A stretch of 64,000 nucleotides of DNA, taken from Paramecium tetraurelia. Taxonomy: Eukaryota > Ciliophora > Oligohymenophorea > Peniculida > Parameciidae. The position numbers and the translations under genes are program-made. Of this stretch, positions 12,072 to 22,900 are shown piece by piece; position 1 is the first letter of the stretch; each line of letters starts with the position of its first letter. The DNA is taken from NCBI RefSeq assembly GCF_000165425.1, contig NW_001798976.1:126590-190589 (forward strand), written 5' to 3'. The notes under the pieces are model-generated. The model saw nothing but the letters and a program-made list of their open reading frames with translations. It searched no databases and had not been told where the DNA came from.

Positions 12072-14762
12072 TCAAATTAAGTCATCAATATCTTGTATTG
12101 AAAATTCTAATTGTTATTAGCAACCCACATTTTGAAATTATTATAATAATCTTTAGAACAGACTAATTCTTAATTGCTTAGCTTTTTATGATTTTATTAA
12201 TGGCTACTCAAATTCCTTATCGTCTAACAAGATAAAGACTTTGCTTTTGAGAATGCAAGAGATGCATTAAGGTTCTATAATCTTAGTTGATTAATCAACA
12301 ATGCAATAATCGAAGGATTAGGATTACAAAATATCAGTACAATATTAACAAGATGAGAAATAAAATTGTTTATCTTCTAATTTCTTTTCAACTTCTGGTA
12401 TATCCTTACAATTTTTAAACGAAAAAGAATATTTCTAATAATGTTCTGGAATTTTATCTTTTTCTCCTTGCAATCTCAAAACCCATTAACCTTCATTAGG
12501 AAAAGTATCAACAAAATCTTTAATTTAATCATCTACGACCTCTTGATCAGCAGCACAATACAATACTTTTTTATTTGTGTATCCTAATAAAAACAACAAA
12601 TGACTCAACATTTTTCTCTTGCCATAACTACCTGATATCAAAGCAAAATCTTCAGCCAATAAACATAATTGAATAGCTTTTATTTAAAATTCATTTAAGT
12701 TTTTCTAAAACTTTTCCATGAGAATTGCATTAGCAACTTTTTAATTATCGTCCATTTCAGTAACCAGTCTGAATTTAGGTTCCATGCCAAAAATAAGTAT
12801 CTCCTTTTTCCTTTAATAAATTTCCTTATTAGTTGCCAATTCAAAAATGATAAATTTAAAATGCTTAAAAGGATTCTTCTAGTATAATTTATGAATCAAT
12901 TCATCATTGATTTGTAAATGATCTCCTAATTAGTCTATTTGTTCATATTCCAAGAAAATCTCCAAACCAATGGCGTAATCAAAATTTTGTTCATCCACTT
13001 CAATTTCTTCCACATCTGTTTAATTTTCAATTAAATTAATTATCTAAGTCCCCTAAACTAGCCATGCATTCTGAAAGTTGTACTTAACATTTTTTTATGT
13101 TCTAATACAAAAAAGATTTATCTTTGTTTTATCTTAAAAACACTATTTCAAAATTTCATTAGCTTATTATTTGAGATAATAATTTTTGGATTACAATGTT
13201 ACTTGAATTCCAGTTTAGCAACTCTTTGTTGCTTAAATATAATATGTAGCTTAAGGGATGAGTATGGTTTATTCCTCTTACCTAATATTCTTCAACATCT
13301 CATTTAAATACTCCTTTGATTTTGATTGCAATTATTAATTAATATTATCGTAATATGGATTCTAAACAGTTAACTCTGATTACTCAGTTAAAATATGTAA
13401 TCCATAACAAACAGATTTATCATCGCATTTCTCACATTTAAAATTAAGATCCCGTTCACTTCTAAGTTCATCTTTTAAATCAGGAAGTTTAGAATAACAA
13501 TCCTTAGGTTTTTCAAACATGTAAGTTTCTGATATATATAAATTCCTATAAAAGAATAAATCGTTTATATCCATTTAATCACATGTAACAACTTCAAGTT
13601 CCAACTTGTTTAAGTACAATAATAATCCAAACTAACTCTACTATTTATAAAAGTTATTCATTAATAGTAGATAAGTTTGGACCTACAAATGATATGACTA
13701 TTTCTTTGAGCCAGTTTTCAATTCTATAGGAATATAGCAAATTTAACATTCCTTAGAATTCTTACGAAATTCGACTTACACTACAACATCTATAAATCCT
13801 TTTAATCCATAAACCGAAGATGATATTAATTATTCGTTACTAACCCATTTCAAGATTTTAATTTTGAATACATCCGAACTTTTTTATTATTTTAAACTTA
13901 TTGGCTACTACTTAATTACAAATTATTGTATCCATCTAAGTGTATTAACACACTTTGGAATGATATTAATTAACATTTCTCTTACTGTTTTTTTCTCTAA
14001 ATGGTAAAATTCTTATATATATTTAGAATATAACTGACTTATTGGTTGCAAAAATGATTAAGGTAAATTCTCCACTACTAACTATTATAAGTCTTTTTAA
14101 TGTTCATCAAGTTATTCAATATTTTCAAATAATGAATCATAGCTTTTGACATCCATAATAATGTTTTAAAAAAAATCATGAAGAATCTTACCACTAAGCA
14201 TTTCTAGAGTAGTTCCAAAGCATTGGTTTTGAAAAAATTCTCTAGTAAACTATTTCCTTCTGCAAAAGTCTAGACCATTCAAAATTGATGGAGCTACTAA
14301 TGTTTCAGGTTCTAAAGTAAATGAATTTTTATTTTGAATTTTTTATGTGAAGATTATTGCTCGTGAATCTATAAATTCACCATTTACTCTAATTTACATT
14401 CCCTTTCTAATTTGCTTTAGATTATTGTAATGGTCAAATAGAAATATCTCTATAGTTTTTTGATTGTCCCCAAAGTTAAATTTTTCGCACGCCAAAATTA
14501 ATAAAAAATGGGAAGTTGGTTATTTCTAAATTCTTTTAAATATTGATAATATGTAGGAATCTATCTCAACTTAATTCGAGTTTAAGACATCCTTTACAAT
14601 TAAATTGTAATTTGCATTCGACATACAATTTTCATTATTAATTAAGTTTTCTCGATTAACAACCTACGGTTTTTCCTATTATTATAATTTTTTTGTTGGC
14701 CTATTATCCTCTCTTAAAAACTCTTCCAACTCTGCATCAAAATTAGAAATTTTTTAAAACAT
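12072..14762 (-). CDS. DNA2-family protein: RecB-type nuclease with Fe-S cysteines, degenerate truncated helicase
   Basis: One exon, 897 codons. The nuclease half carries a first Fe-S cysteine in LDFCRRKQFTREFF (about residue 165), GLKGFIDVVV (about 322, metal Asp), PIELKTGS (about 347, catalytic Glu and Lys), HLQVQTYLLLM (motif IV Gln/Tyr) and a CEKCDDKSVC cluster (about 440) completing four cysteines. This is the DNA2/Cas4-like layout. The helicase half aligns up to NEFQIKAIQLCLLAEDFALI, then the Walker A is GSYGKRKM instead of GxxGTGKT. Walker B reads VDQST (Glu lost), motif III reads LLDDKEFEQP, and the protein ends soon after SLFQRLLQQF. RecA2 motifs IV-VI are absent. I infer an active nuclease without helicase activity; DNA2 itself works in Okazaki fragment processing and end resection. 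Confidence 0.85.
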
Positions 14763-15767
14763 TTTATGTAAAAATAAATAATTAACCGCCAAAAGTCCAT
14801 AGCTTTAGACATAAATTATGACAAAATTTCAGTAATAGAAAATTGAAAATTCTTAAAACTCAAATTCCAAATATTTATTGTTGCTTAAGAACTCAATAAT
14901 CTAATACTTTAGATGGCCTATTGATTAAATATTACAAGTATTCTGTTATTTAGATATTTAATAATCTTATAAGAATTTTATGTATTGCTATCAGATTATT
15001 AGAAACTTAATATTTCATATACTTAAATAGCAAATGGTATGTGTAATAATAAAATAAATTGAAATACTATCAAGATATAACACTAGAATGTAGATGCGTA
15101 TCCTATTAGGGATGATTGAATTAATTAAAAGTAAAGAAACCTATAGCTAGCAAATACTTGTTCTTATTTTTGAATTACATTTCACAAGGATTTAATTAAA
15201 ATTTATGATAAACTCCTTCAAGATTAATATTAATTTGCATTCACTTTATAATATTAAAAACTTTATTAATAATTATGAAAGTATAATGAAGTTGTGAAGA
15301 TAGTGAATCCTCCTTTCACAGCCCTCATTAATTTATCAATTTAGCAATTTAATTTCACAATAGATAATTGAATTCTGAAAACTAAATTGAAAAATTTTTT
15401 GAAATTCCAACCATAAAATCTGCTGAAATAATGTGATTAAAAATGATTAAATATATACAAATATATTTAAAAAATAATTTTGTCAAAGTTTCAATTAAGT
15501 TAAATTTTACGAAATCATTTTAGAAAGTCATTAGATTCTTAATCACATTTCATGTGTTATTTTTACAGTTTTTTGGCATACTTGCAAACAGATATTATAT
15601 TAATTTTATTACATCAACAACCCCTTTGATAAATTAAGTATTTAATTTGCACAAATTTCATAAAAAGAAGATTTGGGATTTAACTCTAAGCACTTGTATC
15701 ACCTTTTAAGTGTTTTGAAATTGAGAATCTCATGGTCCATTGATTAATTTTTATAAAAATATATTTT
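14763..15767. other. AT-rich intergenic stretch
   Basis: About 1 kb of extremely AT-rich DNA upstream of the DNA2-like gene start. No coding frame, RNA gene or repeat could be supported on either strand. Confidence 0.5.
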
Positions 15768-16376
15768 TCACTTTTTCTTTTATACTTCCAAATTTTCTAG
15801 TATTAAGGATTATACCTCAGGTGAATTAGAATATAAGACTAAAGCAAATTTGCCTTGAGGAAAATTTGAGGATTACTAAAATAAGAATGATAATAAACCT
15901 CTGTTATCTATAGTTTTTTAAATTCTCCTTTTCCTTTAAATTACAATTTGGTCTTTCCCACCAAAATAGGCTTTCCTTAGGAATTGACTGTGATTTCTTT
16001 AGGAAATTTATCAGCTGAAAATCTTCATTAATGGAATAGGATACAATTTAATGTAGACAGTGTATTCTTCATTTTTTGCCAAATTGCCAGAATAATCTCT
16101 TAAGGAAACAGAAAGTGTGAAATCAGATTTGCATTATAAGTTTTAAATTTCCTTCTCCAGATGAATAAAAATCGTTGCTTCTTCGTTGCTATACAACTTG
16201 TATAGGTTCTTATTTCTTAATCTTGTCTTTTATTTAAAGTTCTCTAAACAATTCTAAACTGATTTGAGTCCCATGGATAAGTTATGGATCTGAAGACTTT
16301 AGGATGATAGCATATCTTCAAGCATTTTGAAATTCAAATCTTTCTACTTATCGAGAAATTCTTACAATTCTTACAT
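15768..16376 (-). CDS. Hypothetical protein, divergent partner of peroxiredoxin
   Basis: Two introns (22 nt gtatccta...atgaag, 23 nt gtttatta...ttttag) give 187 residues. The N-terminus is helical (MQELQEFLDKQKDLNFKMLE); the remainder is beta-like (DFTLSVSLRDYSGNLAKNEE, KPILVGKTKLQFKGKGEF, GKFALVLYSN) and ends VQKKK. No family is recognised. An internal Met at 16325 (MLEDMLSS) is an alternative start. With the first ATG the gene begins only 11 bp from the start of the peroxiredoxin gene on the other strand, so the downstream start deserves thought. Confidence 0.65.
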
Positions 16377-16387
16377 TAATAATCATA

Positions 16388-17080
16388 ATGATTAAGACAT
16401 TGCCTTTGTTGCTTCTACTTACAATATGTTTATCTGAAGATACACCAGTAGCAAGATTTGCATATGGAAATATGAATTTACTGCCAAGATAAAGAGCTCC
16501 TTTCTTTAGTGCTATAGCAGTCACTCCAGATTTGAAATTCCAGAAGATATCCCTCTCTGATTATTCGGGAAAGTATATAGTCTTGCTATTTTACCCATTT
16601 GATTTCACTTACGTATGTCCCACAGAGTTGGTTGCCTTTTCAAATGCAATTGATTAATTCAGAGCATTGGGAGCAGAAATTTTAGGTATTTCTACAGATT
16701 CCCATTTCACTCATTTGGCATGGTTGAAAACACCAAGAAATCAAGGAGGAGTTGGTGATCTCTAAATCCCATTGTTGGCAGATATCTCAAAGAAGATATC
16801 AAAAGCATATGGTGTTTTGGTTGAAGATGAATTGGATGAATTATACGGTGCTTCATTAAGAGGATTGTTTATTATCGACAAAAAAGGATTAGTGAGAACA
16901 ATGCAAATAAATGATGCTCCAGTAGGAAGATCAGTTGAAGAAACCTTAAGATTGATTTAAGCATTTTAATATACAGATACTCATGGTGAAGTATGCCCTG
17001 CCAATTGGAAACCTGGACAAAGAACTATTGTTCCAGATCAAGATAAAAAGGCTGAATATTTTGCAAAAAGTGAATTATGA
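16388..17080 (+). CDS. 2-Cys peroxiredoxin with signal peptide (secretory/ER type)
   Basis: A single exon of 230 residues. It starts with a hydrophobic signal peptide ([16 protein letters not shown]), which points to the secretory pathway, as in PRDX4-like enzymes. Typical 2-Cys motifs are present: the peroxidatic cysteine in [13 protein letters not shown], the GGxG loop in RNQGGVG, the resolving cysteine in [11 protein letters not shown], and a C-terminal AEYFAKSEL containing the YF motif that makes eukaryotic enzymes sensitive to overoxidation. It reduces H2O2 and organic peroxides using thiols. The full-length match makes the call firm; ER location is inferred from the signal peptide. Confidence 0.95.
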
Positions 17081-17223
17081 TCATATATATCAGGTTAATT
17101 CAACCAATAAGGCTTTTTTAAAGTTATATTCATTTTGTATTTAGATTATTAAATTAGGCAATCATCAAATCTATATCAGAGAAATTCACATTTCTCTCTA
17201 AATCTAATGTTCTAAATCTTTAG

Positions 17224-17640
17224 TCAATCTTGCTTATTGATCTTATTTTTAGGTTTTGGTGCTTCATTATAAACTTCATTATTATAATATGTGAATCTCA
17301 TCAGCAAATGATAATTTTAATAGAGCATTACATCAACTGTCTAAGTCTATATTATTCTTATAAAAAAGTGTTTAGATTATTGAAGTCCCATATTTTCATC
17401 CAAATCATTATTTTTAATTAACTCTAAAGAACTATTTTCCAATCTCTTTAACTCTTTATGCTTTTATTCATCTAATTATATTACTCCAGACTATTTTCTA
17501 AAAATTTTATCTCTGTTTCCTTTTATCAGTATTATATTATAATTTACAATATATTTCTCTAATTTATTAAAGTTATTATCGAGATTGCAATTCCTAGATA
17601 CTTCTTTTAAGATAATGAAAACAACAATTTGGCCTTCAAT
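17224..17640 (-). CDS. Possible small gene or exon, hypothetical
   Basis: A TGA-free frame of about 138 codons on the minus strand with a protein-like, charged composition (KELKRLENSSLELIKNND, ending APKPKNKINKQD before TGA at 17224). The frame begins right after an in-frame TGA and has no early ATG, so a start exon is missing or the frame is chance. No domain is recognised. It lies downstream of the peroxiredoxin stop. Confidence 0.3.
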
Positions 17641-17895
17641 TCATATATTTAAGTTTCAATTTAATACATTTAATAAATAATTTGAAAATTAATCAATTAA
17701 AATAATTCTTAAAAAACGAAAAGAATGAATTCATTTACAATTAGTTCTTAAACCAATTCTAACTATGTATTTAATTGTCTCTAATTATATATGTTGACAT
17801 ACCTCATTCCATTAATAATAATCTAGAAAATTTACTGAACTTTTATGGAGTTTCTAATGAGCTCATGCTTAAATTCGTAAAAAAAATTAATAATA

Positions 17896-19434
17896 TCAGA
17901 TTAAAATATGTTCTCCAGATTTCGCTAAATTCTTTCTATTCCAAGTATTAACAATAACTTCAGGCTCTTCATTTGGAATTTCAGCCATCTTGAACTATTT
18001 CCCTGTTTCTCTATTTAACATCATTTGCTCTCTATCTTTTTGACTTTGTCCTGTTAAGAATAGAAAATTCTTGCAATCAACAAATTTTTTCTTAAGCTTA
18101 TCCTACAGTTTTTGATTGTATAATGTCATAAGTTTGTTTGTATATAAACTTGATTTTGGAGACTAAGTGGCCTCATTTTCGATTAGTTCTATAATAAATA
18201 AAAACTATTTTACTTTTTTCTGAAATAACAGTCTCCAACTATTTAAATGGGTTATCAATAAGTTTTGTATTAAAATTGGCTTAAATATCAGACAACACAA
18301 ATTATTATTATTGTGCAAGTCTCTCAGCATCGAAATCTGATAAAAAGCGATTCATTAACCTATTTTCAAACTGCTAGCAGCTCTTTGATTTATTTGTTTA
18401 TGTAAGTAAAGTAAATTAGGGTCTATCGTCTTTGTGATCATACCATCTTAATCTTAGATACCAATATCTACTACTGTTCTTTTCTTCTTCACCTTTACTA
18501 AGTTCGATTGCTTAGATCTTTTAGTTTCTTTCCCTGAATTGATCTGCCCTACTCATAATTGTTTATTCTGGTTCCCTTTAACAATTAGACGCCACCTGAA
18601 TATTAACATTCTCCCACTAAGTCTTCACATTTTCAAACTTTTTCATAGCCCTTTCTTCCCTTGAAATAGCATTTCTTAAATGAAAAGGTAGTTTCTCCTC
18701 AGCCTTCTCCCTCTCTATCTAAGCTCCTTAAATGTGTTTTTCAGCATCCTTAACTATTTTATTTAAATCTCTTTTGCTTAAATATTGTTAATCAACTTTA
18801 TTCTTTTTTGGCGTTTTTCGAGCTTGTTATTTATCTAAAATAATTGATTATGCTTATTGATTGGTTCTGGTTGGAGGTTGTTCATCAAATAATGAATCAT
18901 CTGTTGTCATTTGATTTGGATTTTATTAATTTTTCTTTATTCTCGAAAAGTTTCTTTGTTTCTCTTGATGAATTTTAAGAAACTAATTATATCCAACAAC
19001 AGAATATTTGATGACCTTATCCGATTTATCCTTCTCAAATTATGGACCTCCTGTATAATCTATATACTTTTTCCTCTCTTCATTATTTGCCTCTACAATT
19101 CACGTATTATTTTACCCTCAAAAATATTCATTGTAGACTGCGTTAAAGCAAATGTATCAACACCTTATTTCAGCACTCTCTTACAGTTATTCTGCTGCTG
19201 CATTTGTTCTTGATTTTAAATAAATTATTTAGTCTTATCTCCTAATCCGTATTGAGTCTGATAAAAGTTGCCAGTTTCATTGGATCTAAAAGTACTTGTC
19301 TTTGTAGAGTTGTGTATTTAATCCAACATTAAGTCACTTCTGCTTGCTCCCTTCGAATGAAAGAGAATGGGTTATGAAACCAACAAGGTTTTTGTATGTT
19401 TTTCTGCTTTAGAAGGATTAATAGGTATTAGCAT
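17896..19434 (-). CDS. Hypothetical charged protein, possibly axonemal
   Basis: Two introns (23 nt gtaaaata...attgtag, 25 nt gtaaaata...ttatag) give 496 residues from MLIPINPSKAEKHTK to ...KSGEHILI. A notable middle segment reads KKYIDYTGGPQFEKDKSD and KVIKYSVVGYNQFLKIH. A long helical, Lys/Glu-rich region follows (KRDLNKIVKDAEKHI, FHLRNAISREERAMKKFENV), and the C-terminus has FVDCKNFLFLTGQSQKDREQ and VIVNTWNRKNL. Composition and layout resemble ciliary structural proteins, but I cannot name the family. The spliced length is exactly 497 codons. Confidence 0.75.
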
Positions 19435-19451
19435 TTATATATATAATTAAT

Positions 19452-19733
19452 TCAAGTTTTTAATTTCAATATTTTCTCTAAGATCGAATTTTATTCATCG
19501 ATGGAGGTTTCTTTCTTAAATTGACCCCAAAGTTCCATCCAATGGGTTTATTGATTAACCCCCATAAACACTGGAATCTCTACTTTTTTGACTTCATTAA
19601 AACTCTTCTTTCTTTGATGCTACTATTGATAGCTACCACTTTTCCGTTCTTCCTTTGAAACATAGATCGTCTTTAACTACTATTAAATAACAATGTTTAG
19701 TTTCCCATATTAATGAATAGATGCCTCTGACAT
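19452..19733 (-). CDS. Small hypothetical protein (93 aa)
   Basis: A single exon beginning MSEASIHQYGKLNIV, with QRKKSFNEVKKVEIPVFMG in the middle and ending SILEKILKLKT. No domain is recognised. Its stop is only 17 bp upstream of the next gene's ATG on the same strand, so it might be a first exon of that gene. However, no GT...AG intron that would remove the TGA and keep frame was found. Confidence 0.5.
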
Positions 19734-19860
19734 ATTTTAAATTTACAGCTAAATTCAATTTTTAAAAAATTTATAGGATTTCGCGCTCAAGAATTTAAGA
19801 AAATGACACACATTTTAATTAATGTAAAATAGAGAATCTTTCCTTCCCTATTTATCTTTT

Positions 19861-19966
19861 TATAATTATTTTCAAAACCACTAGTGAAAGAATTAATAAA
19901 CTTTATTATTATTATAATTATTTTCCAAACTGCTTTTGAAAGAATTAATTAAACTTTATCATTATT
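19861..19966. repeat. Two-copy imperfect tandem repeat, unit about 52 bp
   Basis: Copy one begins at 19861 and copy two at 19913. Both start tataattatttt and share gaaagaattaat and aaactttat, with a few substitutions and one indel. The pair lies in the short region between two divergent gene starts (19733 minus, 19980 plus), so it may carry promoter elements. No protein-coding reading was found. Confidence 0.7.
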
Positions 19967-19979
19967 AAAAATTAATTGC

Positions 19980-22900
19980 ATGCCTTTAAAGCCCTAGAAA
20001 ACAATTAGAGATTACTTAAAAGTAAAACGCAAATTGTTCTTAGACTAACTGAGCCAAATCCTCTCTGAAATTGACCAAAACTATAACATTAAGTTATCAG
20101 CCAAATAATTTGTAACACGATACTTTCAATATATACTTGAATGTAATGAGAGAAAACTCAGAGGTGATACAAGTGAGTTTGTCTATGAAATGGGTGATTA
20201 TTTTAAAGACTTCAATCTGAAATATTTTTTTCCTAAGCAAATTTGGTAATTCAGTGTTACAAGTAATAATCCATTTTATATTCAGAGACCTTGATCAATA
20301 GTCTATAAAATGCTTCAGAATTGGATATCCTTCATATCTTTATACTATTAAATTTAGTATTGCAAGGTAAATTTGCTATCTCGTCAGCATCACTTATTGA
20401 AGTCCTCCCATATGAAGGAGGGTATACCAAATATCCCTTTGAATATGATTATATGATAGCTTTCAGATACCGCAATCTAGTAAAAATAGTTATCTAAATT
20501 ATTCCTGTATTGTATCCAATTTTAAATGAAGAAGGTAACCCTAAACATTTTGAATTCCATCATGAACTAATTTTGGTTGGATCGATACCTGATATTTAGA
20601 AGGATAACTATTAAGAAATAGATAAGTATTTCAGAAATTAGTAAACCTCCCCTAATTATTTTCCCAATATGAAATTAGTTAAAGAATAGAAAGGAGATGC
20701 ATAAGTATTAAATGAAATAAAGATTGGTGAGAATCCTAAAAATTGGAAGGATTTGATGCATCCAAGGAAATTTGAACTAATTCTGCTAGATGGTAACGAT
20801 TATGTGTATAATCCATAATTTAAACGATGGATTTCAGTTTCTACTTAAGATATCTTAAATAAAAAATTATAGAAAATGCAAGCATTTTCAGCTAACCATT
20901 ATTTGATATAAAAATATAGTAAGTAACCATCAGCATTCTAACTGTTTAAAATAATTTAAAATATTCCAAATTTCAAAGTTAATTTAACAAAAGAGCAATA
21001 AGAGATTATATCATTTAATGGAGATGGATTGGTAATTGGTAGAAGTGGCACAGGTAAAACCACTTGTGCTTTACTAAGACTCTTCACGACAGATATTCTA
21101 TTTAAAATCAGAAGTAAATTGGATTAAATTAATTATTAAACAAGTGAAATATAACTTAATTAATAATAGTAGGATTGCGAATTAAAGACTGTCTTTGTTA
21201 CAGCCAGTCCCTTATTAGCATGCTAAGTTAAAAGATTATATGATAGATTAATTTCAAGCATTTAGGATGTCATAAATAAGAAAAAAAACAGGCAAAGGAA
21301 TTAAGTAGACATTCAAGTGTAAGGTGACCAAGATGAAATAGATCAGAGCACTTTTTAAATAATAGATGCAATTAAAAATGATTAAGAACAATAAGAATAA
21401 CAACAGTAAAATCAAGAAGATGATATTGATGACTAAGACATTGATGAATATGAAAAAGAAATGGGAGAGTATTAAAGATTTTCTGATATCAACCAATTTC
21501 CAATATTTTTGACATTGAGAAAGTTTATTTTTTTGGTTGATGGTTCATTAATGAATTCATTTTTCGCTGTTTTCGATAATAAATAGAATAGAGGATCTCA
21601 ATGGCATAATGAATAATTTGGATAGATGTCCATATCTCAAATTAATGAAGCTATGCAAAAGAAGTTGGAGTAATATAACTAAAAATTGATGGATGAAATT
21701 GATAATTCCGATTTTATTCAAACAAAAATGCATGAAGTCACATAAAATGTTTTTGTAAGGATTTTTTGGCCAAAGATAGTAGGTGCCATTAAATCACAGT
21801 TTATAACGCTTAAATTTTGTGATCCAATTTTTGTTTGGTCAGAGATTTGCACCAAAATTAAAGGCCACGAAACATCCCATAAGTATCCTGATAAATATAT
21901 AGATTTTGACAATTACAAAAATTTATCAGGATTAAATAAGGATGAATGTAGTTTTATTTATGAGGCTTTCTAAATTTATGAATAATATAAATATTAATTA
22001 GGATATTATGATTTGTTGGACTTGGTAAATCACATTAATTAAGAGTTAGCAAATGGGAATGATTTCATTGAAAATGTTCATTATCTATTGCTTGATGAGT
22101 TATAAGATGTGCCAAGAGCAGTATTAATATTGTTAGATCAACTCACAGAACTTGGCTTATTTTGCTGTGGAGATAATGCTTAAAACATAGCTAAAGGGAT
22201 AGGTTATAGATTTTTCGAAGTTTAAAACTGTTTATTGTCTACTAGAAATGAAAAGAAGAAGACATATAGAAATCTGAAAATATTTGATTTGAGCATCAAC
22301 TTTAGATCTCATAACCAAATCTTGTAATTAGCCAACTCAGTGATAAGAATGATCGAGATATTCTTTCCACAAAAAATAGATAAACTAAATAAGGAAACAT
22401 CAAATTTGTAAGGTCCTAAGCCTATTATTATTAAGAGTGATGACGTTGGTTAATTGTTGAATAATCTATGTGATTTCTTCTCTAATGATAAAAACACAGT
22501 TGAATTTGGTTGCAATCAAGTCATTATTGTCAAAGATCAGGAATCTAAGACCAGATTGCCTATTGAATTGTAAAATGTCTTATGCTTAACCATCTATGAA
22601 GCTAAGGGTTTAGAATTCGATGATGTGATATTATTTAACTTCTTCCATGATTCAACTGCATCCATCGAAGATTGGTAATCTCTTAATGATTTAGAACCGT
22701 ACTCAGAACATCTAAAGAAGATTGATTATGAAAGATTTATAACAAGTATCAATATCATTAATAACTAGTTCATCAAAATGAAGTAATATAAAGCACTGAA
22801 GGGAAGGATAATGAATTAGTATAAGTCTGGTAATTGAAAATGAAAAAAAAAGTTGAGAACTATACAATATCAATTGATTTGTGTTAAGAACTTAAGCAAC

